A DNA stretch of 44,045 nt, from positions 1 to 44,045 of the forward strand of contig CAKMKF010000071.1 of NCBI GenBank assembly GCA_927439925.1, read 5' to 3'. The notes beneath the pieces are model-generated. The model had not been told where the DNA came from, ran no database searches, and saw only the letters and a program-made list of their open reading frames with translations. The translations under genes were made by a program, and so were the position numbers. Shown in pieces: positions 28,960 to 38,526 of the stretch; position 1 is the stretch's first letter; each line of letters starts with the position of its first letter. The DNA comes from an uncultured Acholeplasmataceae bacterium. GTDB taxonomy: Bacteria > Bacillota_I > Bacilli_A > Acholeplasmatales > Acholeplasmataceae.

Positions 28960-30421
28960 TTACGCTTAGGATAAATTGATGCATCGCATGCATACCTTTT
29001 TTGTCTAATTTGAATACTCCTGAATGCTCTATTACTTTTTCAAATATTTTAGCAACTTCTTCTAACAAGTATTGTTGATTGATACTTTTATTTCCAGAAT
29101 TCTTAATCTTTTGAATCCATTCTTTGTGTTTATCTAGGGAATCTGGAAAATCTATCTTATTCTTTAAATAGTCTTCAATTTGTTGAAGCTCAGTCTTTAA
29201 TCTACCAGGTAGTATTGCCAATCCCATCGCTTCAATTAATCCAATATTTTCTTTTTTTATGTGATGTACTTCTTCATGTGGATGAAAGATACCATCTGGA
29301 TGTAAGTCTGAAGTTCTATTATTTCTTAAAATAATATCCATTTCATAGAAATCTTCTCTTTTTCTTAGTATGGGAGTAATTGTTTGATGAGAGACTCCAT
29401 TTGTATTTGAAAGTATATCAAGCTCTTCATTTTGATATGCTTTCCATTGATCCAAAAATTTAATTGCTAAATTGTACAAGTCATCTCGATTGTCAGATTT
29501 AAGCCTGATTGTAGATAATGGCCAAAATAAATGACTTACATGTACATTTGAAACTTTTCCGAAATCTCTAATCTCCTTAGCAAATTCAATTGGAAAATGA
29601 TGTTTACCACCTTGGAAATGATCATGGTTTAAAATAGATCCCCCAACTATCGGTAAATCTGCATTAGAACCAATAAAATACGTTGGAAACAAATCGATAA
29701 AATCTAGAAGATAGATAAATGTTTGATGACCAATTTTCATTGGTCTGTGCATATCATGTAATATAATAGAATGCTCTGGGTAGTAAAGATATGGAGAGTA
29801 TTGAAGATGCCATTTTTCACTACCTAAAATAATAGGAACAATTCTTAAATTCATGCGTGCATTATAATAGTTTTGTTCGTTTTCTTTGCATATCACACAA
29901 AGCGGTTTACCGAGTTCTTGTTCGATGACCTTATTTTTAAGTAATGCGATCTCTCTTGGGTTTTTTTCTGGTTTGGATAAATTGATAGTTAGTTCAAGAT
30001 TTCCATAAGTTCCTGTATAAACCCAATGGATATTTTTTTCTAATCTCTTCGTTTTAATGTAATTGACATCTTTTGATAGATTGTATAGATAATTGGTAGC
30101 TTTAGAAGGTTGATTTTGATAAAGTTTACTAAAATTTTCTTTAACTTCAACTGGAGAAGGCATGACACAATCAAAAAGTTTGGCCTCAAATGCATCTCTT
30201 TCATCGATGGATATTTTTTGGATTAAGTTCTTTTCTCCTGCAGCATCGAGTAGACGAGCAAGTACATTTTCAATATCATCAAGTTCTTCAATTTTTTCAT
30301 ATGAAAAAGAATCCATATGCATCGCTTTGGACAATAAAAGAATAGCTTGATCAATATTTTCTTTTGGCATTAGATTGTGCAAGATAGCATAATCAATGAG
30401 TTGTATCAAATCTTTTTCCAT
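28937..30421 (-). CDS. galT: Galactose-1-phosphate uridylyltransferase (Firmicutes type)
   Basis: DCVMPSPVEVKENF, ATNYLYNLSKDVNYIK, LPIVGGSILNHDHFQGGKH; likely start MEKDLIQ at 30421 (ORF track 30445). Confidence 0.92.
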   Translation of the reverse strand: MEKDLIQLIDYAILHNLMPKENIDQAILLLSKAMHMDSFSYEKIEELDDIENVLARLLDAAGEKNLIQKISIDERDAFEAKLFDCVMPSPVEVKENFSKLYQNQPSKATNYLYNLSKDVNYIKTKRLEKNIHWVYTGTYGNLELTINLSKPEKNPREIALLKNKVIEQELGKPLCVICKENEQNYYNARMNLRIVPIILGSEKWHLQYSPYLYYPEHSIILHDMHRPMKIGHQTFIYLLDFIDLFPTYFIGSNADLPIVGGSILNHDHFQGGKHHFPIEFAKEIRDFGKVSNVHVSHLFWPLSTIRLKSDNRDDLYNLAIKFLDQWKAYQNEELDILSNTNGVSHQTITPILRKREDFYEMDIILRNNRTSDLHPDGIFHPHEEVHHIKKENIGLIEAMGLAILPGRLKTELQQIEDYLKNKIDFPDSLDKHKEWIQKIKNSGNKSINQQYLLEEVAKIFEKVIEHSGVFKLDKKGMHAMHQFILSVTKNTSAV

Positions 30422-30445
30422 AGTTATCCAAATGATTTTAATCAA

Positions 30446-31486
30446 TCATTTTCCCTTTCGATAAAATTGAAATACGATACTTTCTTGATAAGGTATATTC
30501 TTTTTTAATACAGAAGGATTTAAATCATCAGGATAAACACCTGCTGGTTCAAACTCACATTCAAAGGTAATCCCTTTATATGCTCCATCATCATCTATTC
30601 CAATGAGTTTCTTTTTAGATGGATATTGATGTGTGTAAATCACTACTGCTGGATAAGTAGAATAAACATCTAAACCTAAATTCGAACGAGGGTGTTCAAG
30701 TTTTGCTATAAAATTAGAACCTTTAGGGACTAAAAAGATTGTATCGATTCCCTTTTGTTTCGTTTCTTTCAAAGAATTGCTTAAATCAGAAGGAGATTTT
30801 TTAACTCTAAAGTCAAACAATGTTTGATCAACAGATGCAACCCCTTTGAACTGAAAATCACTTTCAAAAAGAACATACTGATTCGAGTTAATCATGAGTT
30901 CGTGTGAATCAACCGTTTCAAAATCAGGTGATAAGTTGAAATATATGTGATTTGTAAGATTGAGTAAAGTATTTTCATCTGATACTGCATAATAATCGAT
31001 TACGATTTGATCTTCATTATTCAGTTCATAGGAAACATACAATTTCAGATTCCCTGGGAAACCTTCTTCTCCATCAACACTGTGATAAAAAAATGTTATT
31101 TTGGCTGCATCATCTTGTATATCTTCATTTGCTAAAGAAAAATTTTGGAATGCTAGTCCTTTTTCTCCACCATGAAGCATAGATGTTTTACCTTTAGCTA
31201 TTCTCAAAGGATAGGTTTTATCTAACACTTTAAAGCTTTCACCAAATAGTCTTCCACTAACTCGACCTATGGTTTTTCCGTAGTATGATGTTGAAGTCAA
31301 AAACTCTTCAATATTTTCATTTGTTAAATTGAGTAACTGCTCAACATCGTTCTCATGTCTATAAATGACTTGATAGATTGATGCTCCATAAGAACATAAA
31401 ACCAATTTATACCCGTGGTTATTTTCTAGAGTTACAAACAAAACTTCACCAAAAGATGAAAGGTATGATACTTTATTAATCAACAT
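30446..31486 (-). CDS. galM: Aldose 1-epimerase (galactose mutarotase)
   Basis: GKTIGRVSGRL, LHGGEKGLAFQNF, NLTNHIYFNLS, GITFECEFEPAGVYPDDLN. Confidence 0.92.
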   Translation of the reverse strand: MLINKVSYLSSFGEVLFVTLENNHGYKLVLCSYGASIYQVIYRHENDVEQLLNLTNENIEEFLTSTSYYGKTIGRVSGRLFGESFKVLDKTYPLRIAKGKTSMLHGGEKGLAFQNFSLANEDIQDDAAKITFFYHSVDGEEGFPGNLKLYVSYELNNEDQIVIDYYAVSDENTLLNLTNHIYFNLSPDFETVDSHELMINSNQYVLFESDFQFKGVASVDQTLFDFRVKKSPSDLSNSLKETKQKGIDTIFLVPKGSNFIAKLEHPRSNLGLDVYSTYPAVVIYTHQYPSKKKLIGIDDDGAYKGITFECEFEPAGVYPDDLNPSVLKKNIPYQESIVFQFYRKGK

Positions 31487-32645
31487 AACTGTCTACCCCA
31501 TTTACAAAAGTTACATCATAAAATGATGCTTTTAGTCCAGTTTTAGCATGATAATCATTTCCAACTAGTGTATGAAACTTTTGAACATCTTTTTTCGGAA
31601 CGAGTGCAATTGCACATCCACCAAAACCAGCACCAGTAACTCTAGCACCAATTGCTCCATGCTTGATAGCAGAATAAACAATGGTATCTAGTTGAAACCC
31701 TGTAACTTCATAATTATTTTTTAAAGATTCATGGGAAGCAATTAACAAATCAGCAAAGACTTGTGGTTGATTATTTTCCATCGCAGTTTTCGATTGTAGA
31801 GTTCTAGCTTGTTCCGTTACTGCATGATAAGCTCGATTGAATATTTTTAAATCATCGAAATGAGGTTTAAGTTTGATTAAATCATTTTCACTTAATTCAC
31901 AAAGATAATCAACTTTTTTGTATTTCTTGATGATTGATAATGCTAAATCGCATTCTCTTCTTCGTTCATTATATTTTGAATCTGTCGTTTTTCTAGGGTA
32001 GTTTGTGTTCATAATAACCCACTCATAACCTTCAAAACTAGCGGGTACTGCAGTCGTTTTTAAAGTTGCAGTATTCATCAATAGTGCTCTATTCTTAGAT
32101 CCCTTTGCAATAACCAATTGATCCATAATACCACAGTGCATACCCATATAATTATTTTCAACGTGTTGAGAAAGTAATGCTAAATACTCTCTTGAAAGAT
32201 TTAATTGATACATTTCGTTACATATCCATGCAGTTAAGAGTTCTAATGAAGCACTGCTTGATAGTCCTGATGCTGTTGGTAAAGTTCCATATACTAGCAA
32301 ATCAAAACCATGCTCAATCTTATATTTTCTAGTTATTAATTCACTGATTATACCTTTAACATAATTAGCCCAATTGTGTTTTTTCTCAAATTCTAGGTGA
32401 TCAATATCAGTTTCGATAATTCCATCTTCCGTAAAATTTAGAGAGTAAAATCTAAAAAAACGATCAGTTCTAGCGTTTACTACACCATATGTTCCTAAAT
32501 CAATAGCAGCTGGAAACACCAAACCACCATTATAATCGATATGCTCACCTATTAAATTAACACGACCAGGTGAAAAATATGTTTTCGTTTCTGAAGTCAA
32601 ATAAGAATAGATTTTATGGAATTTTTCTCTCAAATTTCTCATCAA
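31476..32645 (-). CDS. galK: Galactokinase
   Basis: SPGRVNLIGEHIDYNGGLVFPAAID, PTASGLSSSASLE, VTGAGFGGCAIALV. Confidence 0.97.
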   Translation of the reverse strand: MMRNLREKFHKIYSYLTSETKTYFSPGRVNLIGEHIDYNGGLVFPAAIDLGTYGVVNARTDRFFRFYSLNFTEDGIIETDIDHLEFEKKHNWANYVKGIISELITRKYKIEHGFDLLVYGTLPTASGLSSSASLELLTAWICNEMYQLNLSREYLALLSQHVENNYMGMHCGIMDQLVIAKGSKNRALLMNTATLKTTAVPASFEGYEWVIMNTNYPRKTTDSKYNERRRECDLALSIIKKYKKVDYLCELSENDLIKLKPHFDDLKIFNRAYHAVTEQARTLQSKTAMENNQPQVFADLLIASHESLKNNYEVTGFQLDTIVYSAIKHGAIGARVTGAGFGGCAIALVPKKDVQKFHTLVGNDYHAKTGLKASFYDVTFVNGVDSYVD

Positions 32646-32681
32646 TTAATTCACCTTAGCCTTTAGTAGTTCATTAAATCT

Positions 32682-32733
32682 ATTATATCAAATTAAAATA
32701 AGAAACTCAATATTTAGAACACATAGTGTTCTA
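32682..32733 (-). promoter_or_regulatory. galKMT promoter with upstream palindromic operator
   Basis: Minus strand TTGAGT (32705-32710), 17 bp, TATAAT (32682-32687); palindrome tagaacac-ata-gtgttcta at 32715-32733. Confidence 0.65.
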
Positions 32734-32818
32734 TTTAAATCAATTAATTGTTTTTTACATTTATAAGGATTTGAACCCTATTTTAATGATAAAATATTAT
32801 TGTCGAGGTAAAAACTAT

Positions 32819-33427
32819 ATGAAAAAAGTACTTATTACTGGTTTTGAACCATTTGGAGGAGAGTATATCAACCCTTCTTATGAAGCTATAAAAAATATCG
32901 ATCGTAGTAATCTTAACTGTGAACTTTTCATTTTAGAAGTCCCTACAGAATTTTATAATAGCTCAAAAATAGTTATAGAAACCATGCATAAACTAAACCC
33001 TGATGTAGTCATATTGGTTGGTCAAGCTGGAGGTAGAAAAGAGATTTCAGTTGAAAGAATTGCTATCAACATTGATGATTCAATTATGCCGGATAACCGC
33101 GGAATAAAGCCAATAGATAACCCAATTTCTTTATTTGGTGAAGCAGCATATTTCTCAAGTTTACCTGTCAAAAAAATAGTTAGTGAACTCAAAAAAAACT
33201 TTATTCCTGCAAGTGTTTCAAACAGTGCTGGAACTTATGTTTGTAACCATCTTATGTATAATGTTTTACACGAAATCAAGGAAAGAGAACTTACACACAT
33301 ACAAGCGGGATTCATTCATGTGCCTTACATTCCAGAGCAAACTATTAATAAACAAAACTTATTCTCACTTGATCTAAATGTAATCACTAAAGCACTAGAA
33401 ATTATTATTGAAACTACTATTAATTAG
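32819..33427 (+). CDS. pcp: Pyroglutamyl-peptidase I
   Basis: MKKVLITGFEPFGGEYINPSYEA, VGQAGGRKEISVERIAIN, SAGTYVCNHLMY; ORF track start (32726) is upstream of the likely ATG. Confidence 0.93.
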   Translation: MKKVLITGFEPFGGEYINPSYEAIKNIDRSNLNCELFILEVPTEFYNSSKIVIETMHKLNPDVVILVGQAGGRKEISVERIAINIDDSIMPDNRGIKPIDNPISLFGEAAYFSSLPVKKIVSELKKNFIPASVSNSAGTYVCNHLMYNVLHEIKERELTHIQAGFIHVPYIPEQTINKQNLFSLDLNVITKALEIIIETTIN

Positions 33428-33437
33428 TATTGACTAG

Positions 33438-33490
33438 AGGCAGCTCATTCATGTTATTTTTAACATAATCAACGGAGTAGCCTTTTTTAT
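33438..33490 (+). terminator. Structured intrinsic terminator after pcp
   Basis: Outer arms aggcagctc.../...ggagtagcct with inner palindrome atgtta/taacat, then T6. Confidence 0.55.
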
Positions 33491-33542
33491 TTGCCATTTA
33501 ACGATTTTAAGTATATTTTAAAGGTGTAAGGTGGTGATCATT

Positions 33543-34619
33543 ATGCCAAAACTATTTATAGTTACTGGTGGTAACGGACATCTTGGAAATTCAATTATTA
33601 GAATGCTAAAAAATCAGAATCATGATGTACGCGCACTTATATTGCCTACAGATTCTAAGAAAATGCTCATTTCCTTAAATGTGCATGTATTTCATGGTGA
33701 TGTTAGAAAAATAGAGTCTCTTGAACCACTATTTGACTTAAGTGGTACAGATTATTTGATGGATGATGTTATTGTAATCCATACAGCTGGAATTGTATCA
33801 ATTTCCGCTAGAAAACATCCTATACTTGAAAGTGTAAATGTCTTAGGTACCAAGAATATTGCAGACTTATGCTTAAAATATAATGTTTCAAGACTTATCT
33901 ATGTAAGCTCAGTTCATGCAATACCTGAGTTAGAAAATAATCAAGTGATAACAGAAATTAATCATTTTGATCCAAATCTTGTTATTGGAGCATACGCAAA
34001 ATCAAAAAGTAGAGCTTCGCTATATATTATGAACATGATTCAAAAAGGATTGAATGCAATAATTGTTCACCCATCAGGAATTATCGGTCCCAATGACTAT
34101 GGACACGCTCACATGACGATGATGATTGAAGACTACTTAAATGGCTTCTTAACGTCTAGAATTAATGGAGCTTATGATTTTGTCGATGTAAGAGACGTTG
34201 CTAGCGGAATTATCCAATCCTCCGTATCTGGAAAAATTGGGGAATGCTACATACTTTCAGGTCATCGAATTGGACTTGAACTATTGTTTGAACAATTAAG
34301 AGCACTTAGTGGTAGAAAGAAAAAGATTCATGTTCTTCCAATGTGGTTTGCTAAATTAACAGCTCCTCTTGCTGAAATATTTTATAAACTTAGAAAATTA
34401 CCACCAATTTATACATCCTACTCTCTCTATACTATCCAAAGTAATTCTTACTTCTCTTATGAAAAAGCGAGAATTGATTTGAACTATAAACCAAGATCTT
34501 TAGATGAAACTCTTTATGATACAGTGAAATGGTTAGTTAAAGAAAATCGGGTGAAAAGAAATCGTATTTTAAAGTTTATCAATCAACTGAAGCCAATGCA
34601 AAAAAATAAAGGAAGCTAA
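33543..34619 (+). CDS. NAD-dependent epimerase/dehydratase family protein
   Basis: KLFIVTGGNGHLGNSIIRML, VIHTAGIVSI, YVSSVHAI, YAKSKSRAS; ORF track start is 33531. Confidence 0.85.
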   Translation: MPKLFIVTGGNGHLGNSIIRMLKNQNHDVRALILPTDSKKMLISLNVHVFHGDVRKIESLEPLFDLSGTDYLMDDVIVIHTAGIVSISARKHPILESVNVLGTKNIADLCLKYNVSRLIYVSSVHAIPELENNQVITEINHFDPNLVIGAYAKSKSRASLYIMNMIQKGLNAIIVHPSGIIGPNDYGHAHMTMMIEDYLNGFLTSRINGAYDFVDVRDVASGIIQSSVSGKIGECYILSGHRIGLELLFEQLRALSGRKKKIHVLPMWFAKLTAPLAEIFYKLRKLPPIYTSYSLYTIQSNSYFSYEKARIDLNYKPRSLDETLYDTVKWLVKENRVKRNRILKFINQLKPMQKNKGS

Positions 34620-34635
34620 CTGCTTCCTTTTTGTT
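34608..34635. terminator. Bidirectional terminator
   Basis: aaaggaagc (34608-34616)/gcttccttt (34622-34630), A and T runs. Confidence 0.75.
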
Positions 34636-34969
34636 AAGTCATTTTTCTTACATCAAATCTGTCATAATCACTTTGGTTAGCTACTAACCAATATGCCTTT
34701 CCATCTGTAGTGCGATCTAAGAACTTATAATCGACTAAGTATCTTCTCATCATCACAAAATCCTCAAACATTGGTTTAAGAATATCATTAACTTCTTTTT
34801 CTGAATACTTTCTATCATTCTCAAAGTAATGGATAACCATGCATAGCATTATATATTTCTTTTTTTCCTTTGCAGGAATCATTTTAAAAATAAGCGGATC
34901 TTTTGAAACCACAATACTTTCTACTAAAGCTTGAATATCTTCATTTGTTATTTCAAACATAATTTTCAC
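34634..34969 (-). CDS. DUF2087 domain-containing protein
   Basis: Start-to-end pattern IPAKEKKKYIMLCMVIHYFENDRKYSEKEVNDILKPMFEDFVMMRRYLVDYKFLDR. Confidence 0.8.
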   Translation of the reverse strand: MKIMFEITNEDIQALVESIVVSKDPLIFKMIPAKEKKKYIMLCMVIHYFENDRKYSEKEVNDILKPMFEDFVMMRRYLVDYKFLDRTTDGKAYWLVANQSDYDRFDVRKMT

Positions 34970-35022
34970 CTTCTTATTTCAATAATATCATGAAATTAAA
35001 CAAAAAGTCAGCGTAAACTGAC

Positions 35023-35619
35023 TTATAATTGATCGTACCAAATTTTTGCTTGATCGATTTCTTCTTTGTTTAACTGATGTCCGTGAGATGTCCAAAACAC
35101 GGTAGTTCTAGCTTCTGCACGGTCAAACATCGCATTTAATTCATCAATTTCTCCATCAGGTGTCATTTGATCATTTGTACCTGCACCAATAAAAATAGAT
35201 ACATCTTTTAGATTTGTTTTTTCAAGATTTCTGATAGGAACCATTGGATGAAAAAGTATTGCTGCGTAAAAAGGTTTATCATAATGAAGAAGTATACTTG
35301 CAGCAATATTAGCACCATTAGAATAACCAACTGGTATCACATTTGCGCGATTAAAATTATACTGCTTAGATGCATCATCAACAAATTGATAAAGTGCTTC
35401 AGTTTCTTCAGCAAGACTATCCATATCAAAAACACCCATCGCTAATCTTTTAAAAAAACGTGGCATCCCATATTCTAACACATTTCCTCTCACACTTAAT
35501 ACATTAGCATTTGGATCAATATGCTTTGCAAGTGGTAACAAATCAAACTCGTTTCCACCTGTTCCATGTAGTAATAAAAGTGTTACATCATTGGTTCCTG
35601 CTTGATAGATGTGTTTCAT
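35023..35619 (-). CDS. Alpha/beta hydrolase (phospholipase/carboxylesterase family, MhqD-like)
   Basis: LLLHGTGGNEFDLLPLA, VIPVGYSNGANIA, LFHPMVP, AGTNDQMTP, HGHQL. Confidence 0.85.
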   Translation of the reverse strand: MKHIYQAGTNDVTLLLLHGTGGNEFDLLPLAKHIDPNANVLSVRGNVLEYGMPRFFKRLAMGVFDMDSLAEETEALYQFVDDASKQYNFNRANVIPVGYSNGANIAASILLHYDKPFYAAILFHPMVPIRNLEKTNLKDVSIFIGAGTNDQMTPDGEIDELNAMFDRAEARTTVFWTSHGHQLNKEEIDQAKIWYDQL

Positions 35620-36065
35620 TTTTTTTCACCATTTAAATACATCGCTTGATATCCGACTTTCTTAAGACTATCAATTAAATTTGCCAATTCTTCTTGTGAA
35701 AGTGATTGATAAATCTGACTTAAAGTATTGACATGATTGGGGAAAATAGAACTAAAAAATTGATGTCCTTCTTTTGTTAAATCAATCATTGTTATTCTTC
35801 TATCTACTTCATCGGTTGTTCTTGAAATCATCTTCTTATTCTCTAATTTATCAATGACATATGTCATGCTTGAATTCGCCATTAAGAGTTTACTTGCAAT
35901 CGATTGAATCGGTTGTTTTCCTCGATTATAAAGCAGTTCCAAAACACCAAATTCTGAGGTGTTTAATTGATAGGATGAAATGTCATTTTTGATGACTGCT
36001 TCAACATTTTGCATCGCACGAAATAATACGGTTGTTAACTTTAAATATTCCTTGTCATAGCTCAT
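35616..36065 (-). CDS. MarR family transcriptional regulator (MhqR-like)
   Basis: wHTH NTSEFGVLELLYNRGKQPIQSIASKLLMANSSMTYVIDKLENKKMISRTTDEVDRR. Confidence 0.88.
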   Translation of the reverse strand: MSYDKEYLKLTTVLFRAMQNVEAVIKNDISSYQLNTSEFGVLELLYNRGKQPIQSIASKLLMANSSMTYVIDKLENKKMISRTTDEVDRRITMIDLTKEGHQFFSSIFPNHVNTLSQIYQSLSQEELANLIDSLKKVGYQAMYLNGEKK

Positions 36066-36076
36066 ATATTCACCAC

Positions 36077-37066
36077 CTAATCTATATATTCTTTATCATA
36101 TATTTTATCACTTCGTTTAGTTTCTATATGTCTCACTAGTTTTTCAATTTCGTCTCTCATACCTCTAAATTTAGGAGGTAGCGCAAGTGTTTCACCAAGT
36201 GTTTCATAATCTTCCTCATCATCAATAAAACCAGGGCCTTCAGTTGCGAATTCAAAGAGCATTCCAGGATATAGTCTTGTGTATAAGGATTTGAAGTAAA
36301 AACGGTCTACATGGCCAGAATGTGGCGCTCTTAGCTTGTTTAATACTTGTATCCAATCCTCTAAATCCTTTTTCTCTTCAACCCTAAATGCAACATGGTG
36401 TATACCACCAAAACCTTGTCTACCGTTTTGTAATTCAGGTCTAAATTCAACAATGACACCTGCACCATTTCCTCCTAAGCCTGTTTCATATAAAGTAAAC
36501 TTGTCTTCGACTGATATTTTTTCAAACAACAGAAATTCTTTAAGTACTTTATCAATCAAATTCAAGTTATTAACTCTAAAGAATATTGGACCTAATCCTG
36601 TTATACCAAACTCATTAGGAACGGGACCTTTTTGCCATGGAATACCTGACTCTATCCCACTTACATTTTCATCAGAAAACAATACATATTCTTGATCATC
36701 AAAATCGCGAAACTCTAGTGTTTTTCTTCCAAACATTTCTTTGATTTCAAAGTGAATTACTTTATACTTTTCAAATCTCTTTTTCCAGTAATCAATTGCT
36801 TGATTTGTGGGTACTCTAAATGAAGTTTTTGAAATTTCATTTGTTCTTTTAACAGCTTCTGCTGCACCATTAAAATCGAAGAACGTCATATCTGTTCCTG
36901 CACTGCCTAAGTCATCAGCAAAAAAGAGATGATAGGTGTTGATGTCATCTTGATTGATTGTCTTCTTAACTAATCTTAAACCTAATATATTTGTAAAAAA
37001 ATCATATATTTTTTCTGCACTACTTGTGATTGCTGTTACGTGGTGAATTCCTTTTAATTTTTTCAT
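36077..37066 (-). CDS. Ring-cleaving dioxygenase, VOC family (MhqO-like)
   Basis: MKKLKGIHHVTAITSSAEKIYDFFTNILGLRLVKKTINQDD, DLGSAGTDMTFFDF, GFGGIHHVAFRV. Confidence 0.9.
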   Translation of the reverse strand: MKKLKGIHHVTAITSSAEKIYDFFTNILGLRLVKKTINQDDINTYHLFFADDLGSAGTDMTFFDFNGAAEAVKRTNEISKTSFRVPTNQAIDYWKKRFEKYKVIHFEIKEMFGRKTLEFRDFDDQEYVLFSDENVSGIESGIPWQKGPVPNEFGITGLGPIFFRVNNLNLIDKVLKEFLLFEKISVEDKFTLYETGLGGNGAGVIVEFRPELQNGRQGFGGIHHVAFRVEEKKDLEDWIQVLNKLRAPHSGHVDRFYFKSLYTRLYPGMLFEFATEGPGFIDDEEDYETLGETLALPPKFRGMRDEIEKLVRHIETKRSDKIYDKEYID

Positions 37067-37124
37067 ATGATACCTCCATACAAACTCATTCTACTTTATT
37101 GTTTTCTTGTAATCAAGCAATATG

Positions 37125-37138
37125 TTTCGAATTCGAAA
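37125..37138. promoter_or_regulatory. Palindrome TTTCGAATTCGAAA, putative MarR/MhqR operator
   Basis: Perfect 14-bp palindrome upstream of the MhqO-like gene. Confidence 0.6.
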
Positions 37139-37245
37139 TAATATAGTTTTTTTATTAACTTATCATTTTAAATATGACCCTTTTTGATGTATAATAAGTT
37201 AAAGACATCATAAGACATCAAGTGTCTCTTAAGGTTGTGAATTAT

Positions 37246-38526
37246 ATGAAAAAGAAAAGATATTGGTATAAATTAGATAATGCTGCAAAAATATTTCCTG
37301 CTGTCTCAAAAAACGACCGTAGTAACGTCTTTCGGATATCCTTTTATCTAGATGAAACCGTTGATAAAGACATATTAGAGGCATCTGTAAATAAGGTACT
37401 TCAAAGATTTGAAACATTTGCTGTCCAGTTAAAAAGTGGACTTTTTTGGAATTACTTCGCAGACAATGAAAGACATTTTATTGTAGAGCCTGAACCAACA
37501 GAACTGTGTAAATATTTTAAAAGCACATCAAATCAAGGTTATCTATTTAAAGTATATTATTTTGAGAATAAAGTCACTTTGGAAACGTTCCATTCATTAT
37601 CAGATGGCACTGGAGCACTTCATTTTATCAAATCAATTGTTTATCAATACTTCAAACATCGTGGCTTCAAAATCGAACACGAAGGTAAAATACTAGGAGA
37701 AAAGCCAGCATCAAAGAAAGAAAGCGAAGACAACTTCGTTACAAACTATGATAAAGCATCTAGAAAAAACTTGAATGAAGAGAATGCATATCATCTTGAA
37801 GGTGAGCGCTTTGGTCAACATTGGGTCTTATTTTTAAAAGCTAGAGTCGATAGTAAGCAATTGATTGACCTTGTTAAAACTAAATATCAGTGTACAATTA
37901 CTCAATATTTTACTGCATTAAATGCTTGGAGTATCTATAAAGAAACAGTTGATTTTGTTGGAAAGAAAAAACCATTAAAAATCTTTATACCTGTCAATCT
38001 TAGACCATATTTCGATTCAGTCACTTTAAGAAACTTCTCTTTATATATTAAAGCTACTTATGATAGTGAAAGAACTGATTGGACATTTGAAAATATGCTA
38101 GAACTCACTAAGGAACAATATAGAGATCAACTTGATAAAGACAAGCTACAATCTAGAATCAGTTCTCTTGTAGGATTCGAAAAAAATCCTTTAATTCGTG
38201 CATTACCACTTGTTTTAAAACAAATCGCATTTAAAGTAGGCTATAAGATTTTAGGCGAAAGTATTTCATCTTGCTCAATTTCTAATTTAGGTAAAGTAGA
38301 TCTACCTTCAGGATTTAAAGGTAAGGTCTTAGATATAGACTTTGTCAATGCTGGTTATGGCTTAGCGATGACGTTGATTTCACATGATCAACATGTCAAT
38401 ATGATTTTAAGCTCACCACTTAAGGATATGTCAATTATGAATCATATGATTTCCTTTATGGTTAAAGATGGTCTCGATTTAATTCTCGATACCAATTATA
38501 AGGAGGGTTATGATGAGATATTGTAA
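37246..38526 (+). CDS. Condensation-domain-like acyltransferase (alcohol acetyltransferase-like)
   Basis: KKRYWYKLDNAAKIFPAVSKN, FHSLSDGTGALHFIKSIVYQYF (HxxxDG-type motif), FIPVNLRPYFDSVTLRNFSLYI; likely ATG 37246. Confidence 0.75.
   Translation: MKKKRYWYKLDNAAKIFPAVSKNDRSNVFRISFYLDETVDKDILEASVNKVLQRFETFAVQLKSGLFWNYFADNERHFIVEPEPTELCKYFKSTSNQGYLFKVYYFENKVTLETFHSLSDGTGALHFIKSIVYQYFKHRGFKIEHEGKILGEKPASKKESEDNFVTNYDKASRKNLNEENAYHLEGERFGQHWVLFLKARVDSKQLIDLVKTKYQCTITQYFTALNAWSIYKETVDFVGKKKPLKIFIPVNLRPYFDSVTLRNFSLYIKATYDSERTDWTFENMLELTKEQYRDQLDKDKLQSRISSLVGFEKNPLIRALPLVLKQIAFKVGYKILGESISSCSISNLGKVDLPSGFKGKVLDIDFVNAGYGLAMTLISHDQHVNMILSSPLKDMSIMNHMISFMVKDGLDLILDTNYKEGYDEIL

Noticed and set aside
32715-32733. 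LexA/SOS box
   Set aside because: GAAC and GTTC halves are separated by 7 nt rather than the 4 nt of the Bacillus LexA box
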